Notes under the pieces: model-generated | Database searches by the model: none | What the model was told of the DNA's origin: nothing | What the model saw: the letters and a program-made list of their open reading frames with translations, nothing else | Program-made: the position numbers and the translations under genes | Shown here: piece by piece, positions 33,601-42,131 of the stretch | How the letters are laid out: every line of letters starts with the position of its first letter | Numbering within the stretch: the stretch's first letter is position 1 | Assembly: GCA_019637175.1 (NCBI GenBank) | Contig: JAHBWD010000012.1 | Coordinates: forward strand, 62,001 to 126,000 | Direction of reading: 5' to 3' | Length of the DNA stretch: 64,000 nucleotides | Source: Labilithrix sp. | GTDB taxonomy: Bacteria > Myxococcota_A > Polyangia > Polyangiales > Polyangiaceae

Positions 33601-34788
33601 CTATTGCCGCGGCCCGAGCAGGAAGGCGAGCGCCGCCGGCAGGCGCGACGCCCAGTACGTCTCGCTGTGCTGCGCCCCGGCCTGCACGACGTGCCGGAGA
33701 TCCTGGTCGTCGGCGTAGCCGACGGCGCGATAGCGCTGCGCGAGGAGCGTCGTGTTGGCGACGTCGTCGTTGCTCGGGCCCGAGTCGCCGCTGTCGACGT
33801 AGACGCGGATCGGACGCGCGGGCTTGGTCGCGAGGCTCGAGATCTCGCCGAGGATCATCGTGCCGTCCCACCACGTCGACGGGCTCATCGCGCCCACGAG
33901 CCCGAAGACGTCCGCGCGCCGCACGCCGGCGTAGGCGCTGACGAGCCCGCCGAGCGACGAGCCCATGATCGCCGTCTGCTCGCGCGCGGGGAGGGTCCGC
34001 AGCTCCGCGTCGATCTTCGGCTTGATCTCGTCGACGATCATCGCGACGTACGCATCGGCCTTGCCGCCGCCGTAGGCCGGAACGTTCGTCGGCGTGAGCT
34101 CGTCGATGCGCGCGGGCGTGTTCTCGACGCCGACGACGATGACCTCGCGGATCGAGCCGTCTTCGGCGCCGGCGTCGAGCGTCTCGTCGACCTTCCATTC
34201 GTTGCCGCCGAACGCGGTCGACGGCGAGAACAGGTTCTGCGCGTCGTGCATGTAGAGCACGCCCATGCGCGCCTCGGTGTTCTCGAGGTACGTCGGCGGG
34301 AGGTACACCCAGAGGCCGCGCGTGCTCGGGAGCTTCTGCGACACGAACGCGGGGTAGCGCTCGGCGACCGCGCCCTTCGCCTCGAAGAAGCGTGGGTAGA
34401 CGTCGATCGTCTCGCCCGGCTTGACGCGATAGTTCGGGCCGCGTGACCACGTCTCGCCGAGCATCGGCTTGAGCTCCAGCTCGGCGGCGACGTCGGGGCT
34501 CGACCAGACGTAGAGCGCGCTCGCGCCGGGCGCCGCCGTGAGCGGCAGGCTCGCGTCCCACGAGAGCGGGCTCCGCGCGCCGCGGAGCGAGATCGCGCCC
34601 GGCCTACCTGCATAGTGCACACGTACGGTGGTGAGCGCGGGGCTCGGCGGAGGCGGATCGACCGGCGCAGGGACCGCAGGAGGCGGCGCCGGTCGGTCCG
34701 TCGGCGGGTCCGCGGCCTCCTCGGCCGGCGCCGACGAGCACGCGCCCATGAGCACGATTGTCGCGATCGCCGTCCCGCGCCACTGCAT
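33601..34788 (-). CDS. Esterase lipoprotein (CE1 / enterochelin-esterase-like)
   Basis: A 395-residue lipoprotein: signal MQWRGTAIATIVLMGAC (Cys17), Pro/Ala linker to about 50, a strand-rich N-terminal domain, and a C-terminal serine hydrolase domain of the esterase D / enterochelin-esterase family. GLWVYLPPTYLENTEARMGV and LYMHDAQNLF form the start of the fold. EQTAIMGSSLGGLVSAY has the nucleophile Ser278 in GSSLG. VYVDSGDSGPSND holds the candidate acid (Asp332 or Asp335). AGAQHSETYWASRLPAAL gives His374. Alternative substrates are feruloyl or acetyl esters of polysaccharides. It is divergent from the gene at 34870; a palindrome lies between. Confidence 0.92.
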   Translation of the reverse strand: MQWRGTAIATIVLMGACSSAPAEEAADPPTDRPAPPPAVPAPVDPPPPSPALTTVRVHYAGRPGAISLRGARSPLSWDASLPLTAAPGASALYVWSSPDVAAELELKPMLGETWSRGPNYRVKPGETIDVYPRFFEAKGAVAERYPAFVSQKLPSTRGLWVYLPPTYLENTEARMGVLYMHDAQNLFSPSTAFGGNEWKVDETLDAGAEDGSIREVIVVGVENTPARIDELTPTNVPAYGGGKADAYVAMIVDEIKPKIDAELRTLPAREQTAIMGSSLGGLVSAYAGVRRADVFGLVGAMSPSTWWDGTMILGEISSLATKPARPIRVYVDSGDSGPSNDDVANTTLLAQRYRAVGYADDQDLRHVVQAGAQHSETYWASRLPAALAFLLGPRQ

Positions 34789-34808
34789 CGCGGCGAAACT
34801 TGACCGTA

Positions 34809-34822
34809 ACTCAGGCCTGAGT
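34809..34822. promoter_or_regulatory. Perfect 14-base palindrome in a divergent promoter region
   Basis: ACTCAGGCCTGAGT at 34809-34822 is an exact palindrome in the 81-base gap between the esterase start (34788, minus) and the next plus-strand start (34870). It overlaps TTGAC sequences on both strands (34798 plus and 34827 minus), so an operator over divergent promoters is a reasonable guess. Confidence 0.45.
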
Positions 34823-34869
34823 CAAGCCCGCGGCCCCCGTTCTCCGCCGCACGTGTTAAGGTTCGTGCC

Positions 34870-35595
34870 GTGGATCCCGCAGCCCTCCGCTCCGGTCTCG
34901 ATCGCCTCGCCGCGCTGCGCGGCGATCCCGTCAAAGGGCTCCCCGCCACGGCGTGGGGGGAAGTGCTCGGCACGGTCGATCGCAACCTGCTCCTCAAGGC
35001 GGCGATCGCCGTCGTGCGCGAGCTCACCGTCCAGGAATGGGCGGATCGACGCAAAGACGACCGGCGTCCGCAGAAGGCGCTCGAGGTGACGGAGGTGTGG
35101 ATCGAGAGCCCGAACGCGGACACGCTCAAGGCCACGCGCGCCGCGGCGAAGGACTGCACCGCCGCCCGCAACGAGACGTTCGGCGATCAGCATCGCATCC
35201 CGCAGGCCGCGCGCTCGATCGCGTGGACGCCCGCCGCGAAGGACAACGACATCACGCCGATCTTCGAGGCGCTCGCGAGCGTCGAAGAGGAGCTGCTCGC
35301 GCGCGTCGCGCTGACGGGCGAGTACCACCGCGGCCCTTCGATGCGCCGCGCGATGCTCGACATCCTGCGACGCGTGATCCTGCCGCCCGTCGCCGAGGCC
35401 GTCGAGGCCGGGCCCACGTCGCTCGCGGCCTCCGCCGATCCGGTGCCGTACTCGGCCGACGGCCACTTCGAGCTCGCTCAGAAGCTCATCCACAAGAAGT
35501 TCGGCGACGTCGTCGTGGCCAGCGTGGGTGAGACGTGGATCGAGGTGGAGCTCGGCGACGGCACGAAGAAGCGCCTGGCGCACAAGCCTGCGTGA
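34870..35595 (+). CDS. Hypothetical cytoplasmic protein
   Basis: A 241-residue product from GTG 34870. No signal or membrane segment. The sequence is mainly helical: VLGTVDRNLLLKAAIAVVRE, LEVTEVWIESPNADTLKATR, ITPIFEALASVEEELLARVA and RRAMLDILRRVILPPVAEAV. The final 50 residues look like a small beta domain (FGDVVVASVGETWIEVELGD) with a basic end. No domain is recognised. The next gene starts 15 bases downstream and has its own ribosome-site candidate, so the two could be co-transcribed. Confidence 0.75.
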   Translation: MDPAALRSGLDRLAALRGDPVKGLPATAWGEVLGTVDRNLLLKAAIAVVRELTVQEWADRRKDDRRPQKALEVTEVWIESPNADTLKATRAAAKDCTAARNETFGDQHRIPQAARSIAWTPAAKDNDITPIFEALASVEEELLARVALTGEYHRGPSMRRAMLDILRRVILPPVAEAVEAGPTSLAASADPVPYSADGHFELAQKLIHKKFGDVVVASVGETWIEVELGDGTKKRLAHKPA

Positions 35596-35609
35596 CGTAC
35601 GCTCGGAGG

Positions 35610-36272
35610 GTGCGAACGCTGATCGTGCTGGCGCTCCTCGGATGCGTCTCGTGCAAGAGAGGCCCCGCAGCCGAGGGCGCCGAGACGCCGAGCGCGCGAG
35701 ACATCCCGGTCGCCGCGGTCAGCGCCTCCCCGGTCGCGGTCGCCCCGACCCCGGACGGCGAGCCCGGGCCGGAGACACGCGAAGCTCCGGCCATCGCGTC
35801 GAGGTGCGAGGGCGTCAGGCTCGAGCTCAAGGCGGAGACGGACCGCGGCCAGCAGCGCTTCGTGGGGACGCTCGTCAACACGGCGTCGCGCTCGTTCACC
35901 CTGGTCGAGCCCGGCGACGGGAGCGAGGTCGGGTGGCGAACGCCCACGATCACGTGGAAGGTCACCACGCTCGCCGGCAGCCCCGTCCCTCGGGTGGAGC
36001 GCGGCCGATGCGGGAACATCAACTCGATCCGCGACAAGGAGATCTTCGATCTCGCGCCTCGAGGGCGGCACGTGTTCGACGAGTGGTTCGGCGCGCCCGA
36101 CGTCGCGCCGGGCAAGTACGTCGTGCGCGCCGTCTACGAGAACAACCCGCAGGCGAACCTCGACGGCGTCCCGCTCGGCAGCCACAGCGCCACCGCGCTC
36201 GCGCGCGTGCGCAAGAGCACGCCGTGTCGGGTCGAGAGCAACGCGATCACCGTCGACGTCGCCAGCCCTTGA
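35610..36272 (+). CDS. Hypothetical lipoprotein, immunoglobulin-like fold likely
   Basis: A 220-residue product from GTG 35610, with GGAGG directly before it. The signal MRTLIVLALLGC gives Cys12; a second Cys follows at 15. A Pro/Ala linker runs to about 60. The folded part shows VRLELKAETDRGQQRFVGTL, RSFTLVEPGDGSEVGWRTP, TITWKVTTL, GRHVFDEWFGAPDVAPGKYV and VRAVYENNPQANLDG. The alternation and the ending PGKYVVRAVYENNP are typical of intracellular-proteinase-inhibitor (BsuPI) and similar Ig-like domains. Three cysteines (RCEGVR, RGRCGNI, TPCRVES) may form disulfides. Confidence 0.82.
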   Translation: MRTLIVLALLGCVSCKRGPAAEGAETPSARDIPVAAVSASPVAVAPTPDGEPGPETREAPAIASRCEGVRLELKAETDRGQQRFVGTLVNTASRSFTLVEPGDGSEVGWRTPTITWKVTTLAGSPVPRVERGRCGNINSIRDKEIFDLAPRGRHVFDEWFGAPDVAPGKYVVRAVYENNPQANLDGVPLGSHSATALARVRKSTPCRVESNAITVDVASP

Positions 36273-36290
36273 TCCGCGCGCATCCGCGCG

Positions 36291-38009
36291 TCACCGGGGC
36301 TCGACGGAGGCCGCGAGCCGCCGCTCGACGGCGTACGCCGTGGCCTCCGACTTCGACGCGGCCCAGCGCTTCGCGTCGGCGACGAACTCCGGCGTCCGGC
36401 ACCGCGCCGCGAGGCGGCGGACGACGATCGCCTCCGCGAGATCGTCGCCTCGCTCCGCGGCGATCGCGCGATCGAGCGCGCACGCGACGTCGCTCTCGGA
36501 CGGGCGGCGCTGCGCGAGCTGCTCGACGCGCGCGCGCGCCTTGCACGCGCGCTCGAGGCGGCGGGCCTCGGGGATCGGCGCCTCGCCGAGCTGAGCGAGG
36601 AAAGTCTCCGAGGCGCACGGGAGCGTGTCGACGACGTCGAGCTGGACGTCGATCGGCTTGTCTCCCCATCGACGGATCGCGCCGAGCTGCGACGAGGGTC
36701 GCGTCATGAGGTTGGCGAGCTCCCAGTAGCCACGATGTCGCTCCGACGCGAGGAGCATCGCGGTGCGCCCGCCTTCGCCGAGCGCGACGAGGCGGCCGGC
36801 GCCCGCGACCGCCGCGCCCGCGTCGGCGCCTGTGTCGCCGAGCGCGCCGATCACGCGCTCGAGCGGCGCCCCAGCGCGCGCGCGATGCTCCGCGAGGCGG
36901 CGATCGTACTCGCGGGCGACGTCGATCTCGCCCGCTTGGGCGAAGACGCGCGCCGCCGCCTCCGCGGCCATCGCCGCGTCACCGAGCGCGAGGACGAGCG
37001 GCTCGGCGTCCGCGTGCTCGGGCAGCGCGGCGAGGCGCCGTTCGAAGCACGCGGCCGACGATGCGTGGCCCTCGAGATCGAGCGCGCCGGCGGCGGCGAA
37101 GCCCACGCCGCCGAGCGTGCGGCCGTCGGGCCCGAGCGCTTCGACGTCGCCGTCGTACTCCTCCATGATGTTGCGCCGGCGACACGTGTTCTCGTCGGGC
37201 GCGCTCGCCGCCGCGATCGCCGCGAGGCGCGCGCGAGGGCCGCCGGGGTACGGCGGGAGCGCGGGGAGCGGAGGCGCGTCGGTCGCCGAGAGCGTGACCT
37301 CGCGAAAGACGTCGCCCGGATCGTCGCAGACGTCGTCGGTCTTCGGGAACGTGAACGGCTCCGTGTCGCCGGTGGCGCGCGCCGTGCCGTACGCGTTCAG
37401 CAGATCGCGCGCGTCGACCCTCACGCCGGCGCCGTGACACCGCGCGACCATCCCGAAGCTGAAGCCGTCGACCTCCGGCGCGACGTGATTGTAGTATACA
37501 CGCATCGACGCGTCGCGGCGCCCCGCGTCGTAGGCGAGCGAAGCGGCGAGCGTCGAGATCGCGACGCAGTTGCCTCCGCCGCGCGCGAGCGCGTCGGCGA
37601 GGCGCGGGTGGATCCGCTTGTACCTCCCCGCGCGACCGTCGCGCTCCACGGCCGCGACGATGGCCTGGGCGATCGCCTCTCCGCGCGCGACGCGCGCCCT
37701 CACGTCGTCGAGCATCGCGCGATACGTCGCGATCGCGCGCTCGCGCTCCGCCGAATCGAGCGCGAGATCCTCCTCCGCGTGATCGAGCCAGCCGAGGCGC
37801 ACCAGCGCCTCTCCCAGCGTCGTGCGCCCGCTCGCGACGTCGCCCTCGACGGTCCGAAGGATCGCCGCCCGCTCCCGCCTCACGGCCTCACGCCGGACGG
37901 ACGGGTCCTCGGCTTCGATCTTCGTGGGCCGCGCCGCAAGGAGCGCGGTCGCGTGGACGAGCAACGCCACGACGCCTCCTCCGATCAGCCGTCGCGCGCC
38001 TGCCCTCAT
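36291..38009 (-). CDS. Large periplasmic protein with transglutaminase-like Cys/His pattern
   Basis: A 572-residue product from ATG 38009. The start was chosen because MRAGARRLIGGGVVALLVHA..LLAA is a signal peptide or anchor; an ATG at 38087 would place 26 basic residues first. Two regions are visible. Residues 35-200 are helical and include ARGGGNCVAISTLAASLAYD (Cys148) followed by RVYYNHVAPEVDGF (His175), the order seen in transglutaminase-like cysteine peptidases; the third residue is not certain. The C-terminal half is long helical repeats, rich in Ala/Arg/Glu, with paired cysteines (ENTCRRRN, SAACFERR, TLPCASE). No family is confidently recognised. Confidence 0.78.
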   Translation of the reverse strand: MRAGARRLIGGGVVALLVHATALLAARPTKIEAEDPSVRREAVRRERAAILRTVEGDVASGRTTLGEALVRLGWLDHAEEDLALDSAERERAIATYRAMLDDVRARVARGEAIAQAIVAAVERDGRAGRYKRIHPRLADALARGGGNCVAISTLAASLAYDAGRRDASMRVYYNHVAPEVDGFSFGMVARCHGAGVRVDARDLLNAYGTARATGDTEPFTFPKTDDVCDDPGDVFREVTLSATDAPPLPALPPYPGGPRARLAAIAAASAPDENTCRRRNIMEEYDGDVEALGPDGRTLGGVGFAAAGALDLEGHASSAACFERRLAALPEHADAEPLVLALGDAAMAAEAAARVFAQAGEIDVAREYDRRLAEHRARAGAPLERVIGALGDTGADAGAAVAGAGRLVALGEGGRTAMLLASERHRGYWELANLMTRPSSQLGAIRRWGDKPIDVQLDVVDTLPCASETFLAQLGEAPIPEARRLERACKARARVEQLAQRRPSESDVACALDRAIAAERGDDLAEAIVVRRLAARCRTPEFVADAKRWAASKSEATAYAVERRLAASVEPR

Positions 38010-38101
38010 GCGTGCCCGAGAGAGACCTCTCCCCGCCCTCCAGGTTCCTGAGCTTGGCCCAGAACTCGCCGTCTCCGAAGCCCCCATGTGACGATCCCCT
38101 C

Positions 38102-38950
38102 ATGCGAAGGCACGTGGCGCCGCTTTCCCTTCTCTTCTCGCTCGCTTGCTCGTCTCCGTCCTCCGCTCCCGCTCCCGCTCCCCCTCCCGCTCCCCCTCCC
38201 GCGCCCGCTCCCCCTCCCGCTCTCGCCCCCGCTCCCCCTCTCGCTCCCGCGCCCGCCCTCGCCGAGGCGCGCGAAGTCCCGATCCCCGACGATCTCCCCG
38301 CCTTCCACGTCGCCGGCCCCAGCCCCGCCACGACGCGCACGATCCTCATGACGGGCTCGTGCACGCATCCTCTCACGTCGCTTCGCGCCCTCCAGCACAC
38401 CGGCGCCGCGCACGGCGGCGTCGTCGCCCTCCAGGGCGATCTGCCCTGCCGAGAGGAAGGCCTCCGCCGGTGGTCGCCCGACTCCGCGGCGACCTCCGCG
38501 CGCATCGAAGCCGCGCTCCGCGCCGTCGGCGTGCCCGACGCGCGCGACCTCACGATCATCGGCTACTCGCAGGGCGCGGAGCGCGCCGAGTGGCTCGCGA
38601 ATCGCTTCCCCGACAAGTACACGCGCTTCATCCTGATCGCCGGCCCGATCATTCCTTCGGCCTCGCGCTTCTCGGGCGCACGCGGAATCGTGACGCTCGC
38701 CGGCCCCGGCGACGTGCGCGAGAACATGGCGCTCGGCGCCCGCCGTTTTCGCCGCGCCTCGATACCTGCGATCTACATGGAGATGCCCGCCGTCCATCAC
38801 GGAGACATCGGGCCCGCGGCGGAGCCGACGATCGACGAAGCGTTCGCCTGGCTCGACGCGAACGCGAAGGAGAAGGAGAAAGAGAGGGAGCGCGCGAGCG
38901 GCGACACCAAGGCGAAGGCGCGCGTGCCGCGCGAGGCACGGAGCCGCTAG
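38102..38950 (+). CDS. Alpha/beta-hydrolase lipoprotein with Pro-Ala spacer
   Basis: A 282-residue product from ATG 38102. The signal MRRHVAPLSLLFSLAC gives Cys16. A spacer of alternating Pro and Ala (about 20-52) leads to the domain. TTRTILMTGSCTHPLTSL is the first strand with an oxyanion-like turn, VVALQGDLPC the second, LTIIGYSQGAERAEWLAN holds the nucleophile GYSQG, and RFILIAGPIIPSASRF the next strand. YMEMPAVHHGDIGPAAE holds a candidate His near the end. The fold is that of a serine hydrolase such as an esterase. The basic, Lys/Glu-rich tail (KEKEKERERASGDTKAKARV) is unusual. It is divergent from the gene ending at 36291. Confidence 0.85.
   Translation: MRRHVAPLSLLFSLACSSPSSAPAPAPPPAPPPAPAPPPALAPAPPLAPAPALAEAREVPIPDDLPAFHVAGPSPATTRTILMTGSCTHPLTSLRALQHTGAAHGGVVALQGDLPCREEGLRRWSPDSAATSARIEAALRAVGVPDARDLTIIGYSQGAERAEWLANRFPDKYTRFILIAGPIIPSASRFSGARGIVTLAGPGDVRENMALGARRFRRASIPAIYMEMPAVHHGDIGPAAEPTIDEAFAWLDANAKEKEKERERASGDTKAKARVPREARSR
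38158..38258 (+). repeat. Pro-Ala coding repeat (CTCCCGCTCCC-type)
   Basis: Six-base and twelve-base units of CCCGCT/CCCCCT run tandemly through the spacer of the hydrolase gene, giving the alternating Pro/Ala chain. Length variation between strains is likely. Confidence 0.7.
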
Positions 38951-39088
38951 GGCGCCTCACTGCCGCAGCGCGCTGTGCGCGGACTTTCGTCACGCGCGCA
39001 CCGGCCGCCCGCGAGCGCCGCGCGATCCGTCGCAAGAAATGCGCGCGCCCACGTCTTGCTGTGAAGGGCCTCGCCAGGAGGCCCGCCG

Positions 39089-40618
39089 ATGACGCCCGCT
39101 CGCTTTGCTCGCTTCGCTCGCTTCGCGTCGATGTTCGCTCCGCTCGCGCTCGTCGCGTGCAAGATGGACGGCGAAGCGGCGATCGAGCCGGCTTGCGGCG
39201 GCGCGAGCCAGCCCGCCTGCGCGAGCGGCGCCACGAACGGCGACCGAGCCAACGTCGACTGCGGAGCCACCCAAAGCCCGAAGTGCGCCGACGGAAAGGC
39301 CTGCCGCGCCGACGAGAGCTGCGAGAGCGGCTGGTGCAACGCGGGCGTCTGCGCGACGCCGCGCGGCGACGACGGCGTGAAGAACGGCGACGAGTCCGAC
39401 GTCGACTGCGGCGGCGCGAAGACCGGCGCGCCGCGTTGCGCGACCGGACGCGCGTGCGCCGCCGCCGCCGACTGCGCGCGCGGTGGTTGCAGCTACGAGA
39501 AGGTCTGCATCGATCGCCCGAGCTGCGTACCTCACTACGGCGGCGACACGTGCGGCGAGGGTGAGCCGGACGCCGCGGGATCCGCCCACGAGAGCTGCTG
39601 CACGTCGCTCCCGCTCCCCGTCCCCGACGCACCCGTGTCGATGGACAAGTACCAGGTCACCGCCGGCCGCATGCGGGTGTTCCTCGACGCGGTCGGCGGC
39701 GACGTCCGCAAGTTCGTGCGCGCGCATCGACCCGCCGGCTGGGATCCGCTGTGGGACGACTTCGTGCCCAACGGATGGAACGTCGACACCTCGATCCCCG
39801 AAGGGGACTACTACCGCCGCGCGCACTCGAGCGTGTGGCACCAGCTCGGCGGCACCGCGCTGCTCGACAAGCTCGGCAAGGACGGCAACCCCTTCCGCTA
39901 CGGCTGCTTCATCAACACGAACGGAACGCACACCTATCGCATGCCCGACGACGTGCAGACGGGCGTGCTCGAAGACGTCCCGCACAAGTACGCGCAAGAG
40001 ATCCTCGACGCGAAGGCGCTCAACTGCGTGACCGCGCTCGTGCTCATGGCGTTCTGCGAGTGGGACTGGCCGGGCTCGCGCCTGCCGACGTACGCGGAGA
40101 CGCGCTTCGCGTGGCACGCGGGCGATCCGAAGAACCACAAGTTCCCTTGGGGCAACACGCCGGCGCCGGTGGGCTTCCTCTACGAAGGCGACGTATTCGG
40201 CCCCGACTCGGGCAAGCCCGAGCCGTCGGGCCGCTATGGGAAGTACGCCGTCGTCCCCAACAACGCCGCCGGCGTGACGGGCGAGCTCGGCTACGCGAAC
40301 TGGAAGTACTCGTACGCGTACCCCGAAGATCCGCAGCCGAGCACGATGTTCCCGGACTTCTCCGCGTACGTCTCGGCGCCCGGCCGCTTCCCCAAGGGCA
40401 ACGGTCCGTTCGGTCACGCCGATCTCGCGGGCAACCTCTTCGATCTCACGTCGACGATCGCGGGCTCGCCGGGCACGCACCCCAACGATCGCGAGCTCAC
40501 GTGGGGACGCAACGGCGCCTGGGAAGGACACGAGATCCCCTTCGCCTCCGAGGACGCGCCGTGGACGGCGCCGATCATGCGCAAGTACGGCAAGGCCGGC
40601 GGACGCTGCGTGAAATAG
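39089..40618 (+). CDS. Cys-rich lipoprotein with FGE-sulfatase (SUMF1-like) domain
   Basis: A 509-residue product from ATG 39089, preceded by CCAGGAGG. The signal ends LALVAC (Cys24). Residues 25-150 carry two or more copies of a short cysteine motif (ATNGDRANVDCGA, VKNGDESDVDCGG) with ADESCESGWCNAGVC between, a layout common in myxobacterial surface proteins. The C-terminal 350 residues match the formylglycine-generating enzyme family: VSMDKYQVTAGRMRVFLDAV, FCEWDWPGSRLPTYAETRFA, FGHADLAGNLFDLTS and a final YGKAGGRCVK. Family members either modify sulfatases or serve as C-type-lectin-like binding domains. Secreted, lipid-anchored examples are usually binding or structural. Confidence 0.88.
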   Translation: MTPARFARFARFASMFAPLALVACKMDGEAAIEPACGGASQPACASGATNGDRANVDCGATQSPKCADGKACRADESCESGWCNAGVCATPRGDDGVKNGDESDVDCGGAKTGAPRCATGRACAAAADCARGGCSYEKVCIDRPSCVPHYGGDTCGEGEPDAAGSAHESCCTSLPLPVPDAPVSMDKYQVTAGRMRVFLDAVGGDVRKFVRAHRPAGWDPLWDDFVPNGWNVDTSIPEGDYYRRAHSSVWHQLGGTALLDKLGKDGNPFRYGCFINTNGTHTYRMPDDVQTGVLEDVPHKYAQEILDAKALNCVTALVLMAFCEWDWPGSRLPTYAETRFAWHAGDPKNHKFPWGNTPAPVGFLYEGDVFGPDSGKPEPSGRYGKYAVVPNNAAGVTGELGYANWKYSYAYPEDPQPSTMFPDFSAYVSAPGRFPKGNGPFGHADLAGNLFDLTSTIAGSPGTHPNDRELTWGRNGAWEGHEIPFASEDAPWTAPIMRKYGKAGGRCVK

Positions 40619-40768
40619 CGCGGCGCAGGGCCGCGTCGATCGGGATGATCCGCGACGCGTGTGCATTCTCGACACAGCGCTGGAACGTCGATGCGCCGAT
40701 TTGCTTGCGTCTCGCCATCTCCGCGCGCGGCCTCGGTTTTGCAGGAAAGCGCGGACCGAGGAGGGACG

Positions 40769-41158
40769 ATGAGCCGCGAGGCATTCACGATCTGCGAGCA
40801 CATCGCGATGGATCGCGCCCATCCGACCAAGGAGAGCGAGTTCTCCGACGGCTACCGCGCGGCGGCGATCGACATCGCGAACGCCATCCGCGCGCGGCGC
40901 GACGGATACGGCCGCCTCCATGGTGCAGGACAGGGCCAACCCCCATGGCTGCTCGACCGCGACCTCCGAGACGCAGAGGCGACGGCGCGCGCGATCGCGC
41001 GCGTCGTGCACCTCGCTCACGAGACGGTCCTGAGGCTCGGCGAAGACAGCGACGCCGCCGACGGCGTCCGATCGCTCGTCGCGGCGCTCGTCGGCGACGA
41101 AGCGATCCCGGCGGCGCTGCGCGTCCGCGATCGCTCGGGCACGCGCCTCCGCGCTTGA
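40769..41158 (+). CDS. Small helical protein, function unknown
   Basis: A 129-residue product from ATG 40769, with GAGGAGGG six bases before it. There is no signal or membrane segment. The sequence is mostly helical: SEFSDGYRAAAIDIANAIRA, DLRDAEATARAIARVVHLAH, ETVLRLGEDS and AADGVRSLVAALVGDEAI. It ends with a basic, Arg-rich tail. No family is recognised. The stop is next to the convergent TrmH-family gene that ends at 41160. Confidence 0.75.
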   Translation: MSREAFTICEHIAMDRAHPTKESEFSDGYRAAAIDIANAIRARRDGYGRLHGAGQGQPPWLLDRDLRDAEATARAIARVVHLAHETVLRLGEDSDAADGVRSLVAALVGDEAIPAALRVRDRSGTRLRA

Positions 41159-41159
41159 T

Positions 41160-41957
41160 TCACGTCAGGCCGCCTGGCGGGTGACGTTGGCTCCAGACCT
41201 CGTAGAGCAGAACGCTGCCGGCGACGGCGAGGTTCAGCGAGTCGGTGCGACCGACCATCGGGATGCGCACCACGACGTCGCATGCGCGCCGCGCTGCGGG
41301 CGACATTCCCTTGCGCTCGCCGCCGAGGACGAGCACGACGGGCCGCGCATACGAGACCTGGCGGTAGTCGATGGCGGCGTCTGCGCTCGCTCCGACGACG
41401 ACGACTTCGTGACGGCGCGCCCACGCCGAGAGCTCCGCCGGCGATCCGCGGGCGAAGCGACGCGTGAAGAGCGCGCCCATCGTCGCGCGGATCGCGCCGG
41501 GGTCGAACGGGTCGACGCTGCGCGAGAGCGCGACGAGACCGGAGGCGCCGACGGCTTCGGTCGTGCGGAGGAGCGTTCCTAGGTTGCCCGGTGAGCGCAC
41601 CTCTTCGATCGCGAGCCAGCACGCCGCGTGGGCGGCGGCGACCGTGGCGAGCGACTCCCAGCGCTGCCGCACGACGATCCCCACGCCCTGCGGCTCGCGT
41701 GACGGCGAGAGGCGCTCGAGCTCGTCGGCACCGACGCGGATCTCGCGAACACCACGCATCCGCAGCCTCCGCGCGAGCATCTGCCCGACGGCGCTCTTCA
41801 GCAAGCGCGGCGCGACGACGACGGCCTCGATCGGCGCGCCGGCGTCGACCGCGGCGACGAGGAAGCGCACGCCGTCGGCGTAGAACGTTCCGGTCTGATC
41901 GCGGGCCCGACGCGTTTGAAGCAGTCGGATGCGTTCCACACTCGTCGCGCCGCTCAC
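41160..41957 (-). CDS. TrmH/SpoU-family RNA 2'-O-methyltransferase
   Basis: A 265-residue cytoplasmic enzyme from GTG 41957 (a second GTG, 41939, is possible). The N-terminal part (ERIRLLQTRRARDQTGTFYA, DGVRFLVAAVDAGAPIEAVV) is the RNA-binding substrate domain of the SpoU family, as in RlmB. All three SpoU motifs are present: motif 1 IEEVRSPGNLGTLLRT with Asn125, motif 2 LVLGGERKGM, motif 3 IPMVGRTDSLNLAVAGSVLL with Asn242. These make the trefoil knot that binds SAM. The likely target is a ribose of 23S rRNA or tRNA; the exact base cannot be read. It stands alone. Confidence 0.93.
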   Translation of the reverse strand: MSGATSVERIRLLQTRRARDQTGTFYADGVRFLVAAVDAGAPIEAVVVAPRLLKSAVGQMLARRLRMRGVREIRVGADELERLSPSREPQGVGIVVRQRWESLATVAAAHAACWLAIEEVRSPGNLGTLLRTTEAVGASGLVALSRSVDPFDPGAIRATMGALFTRRFARGSPAELSAWARRHEVVVVGASADAAIDYRQVSYARPVVLVLGGERKGMSPAARRACDVVVRIPMVGRTDSLNLAVAGSVLLYEVWSQRHPPGGLT

Positions 41958-42131
41958 GGCGCCATGCGCCCGAACGGGGCGCGAGCTTCTCCTTCGCTCA
42001 TCATCGACGGGGGCGCGCGCGGGATGTGTCGCGCGGCGCGAGGAATCTCTTGCGGCCCTGCGCGCGTGTTGTCAAGGCCACGCCGCGTTCGTGTTCCTCT
42101 CCGGCATCGCGTATTCTTCGAGGCTCCCTCG

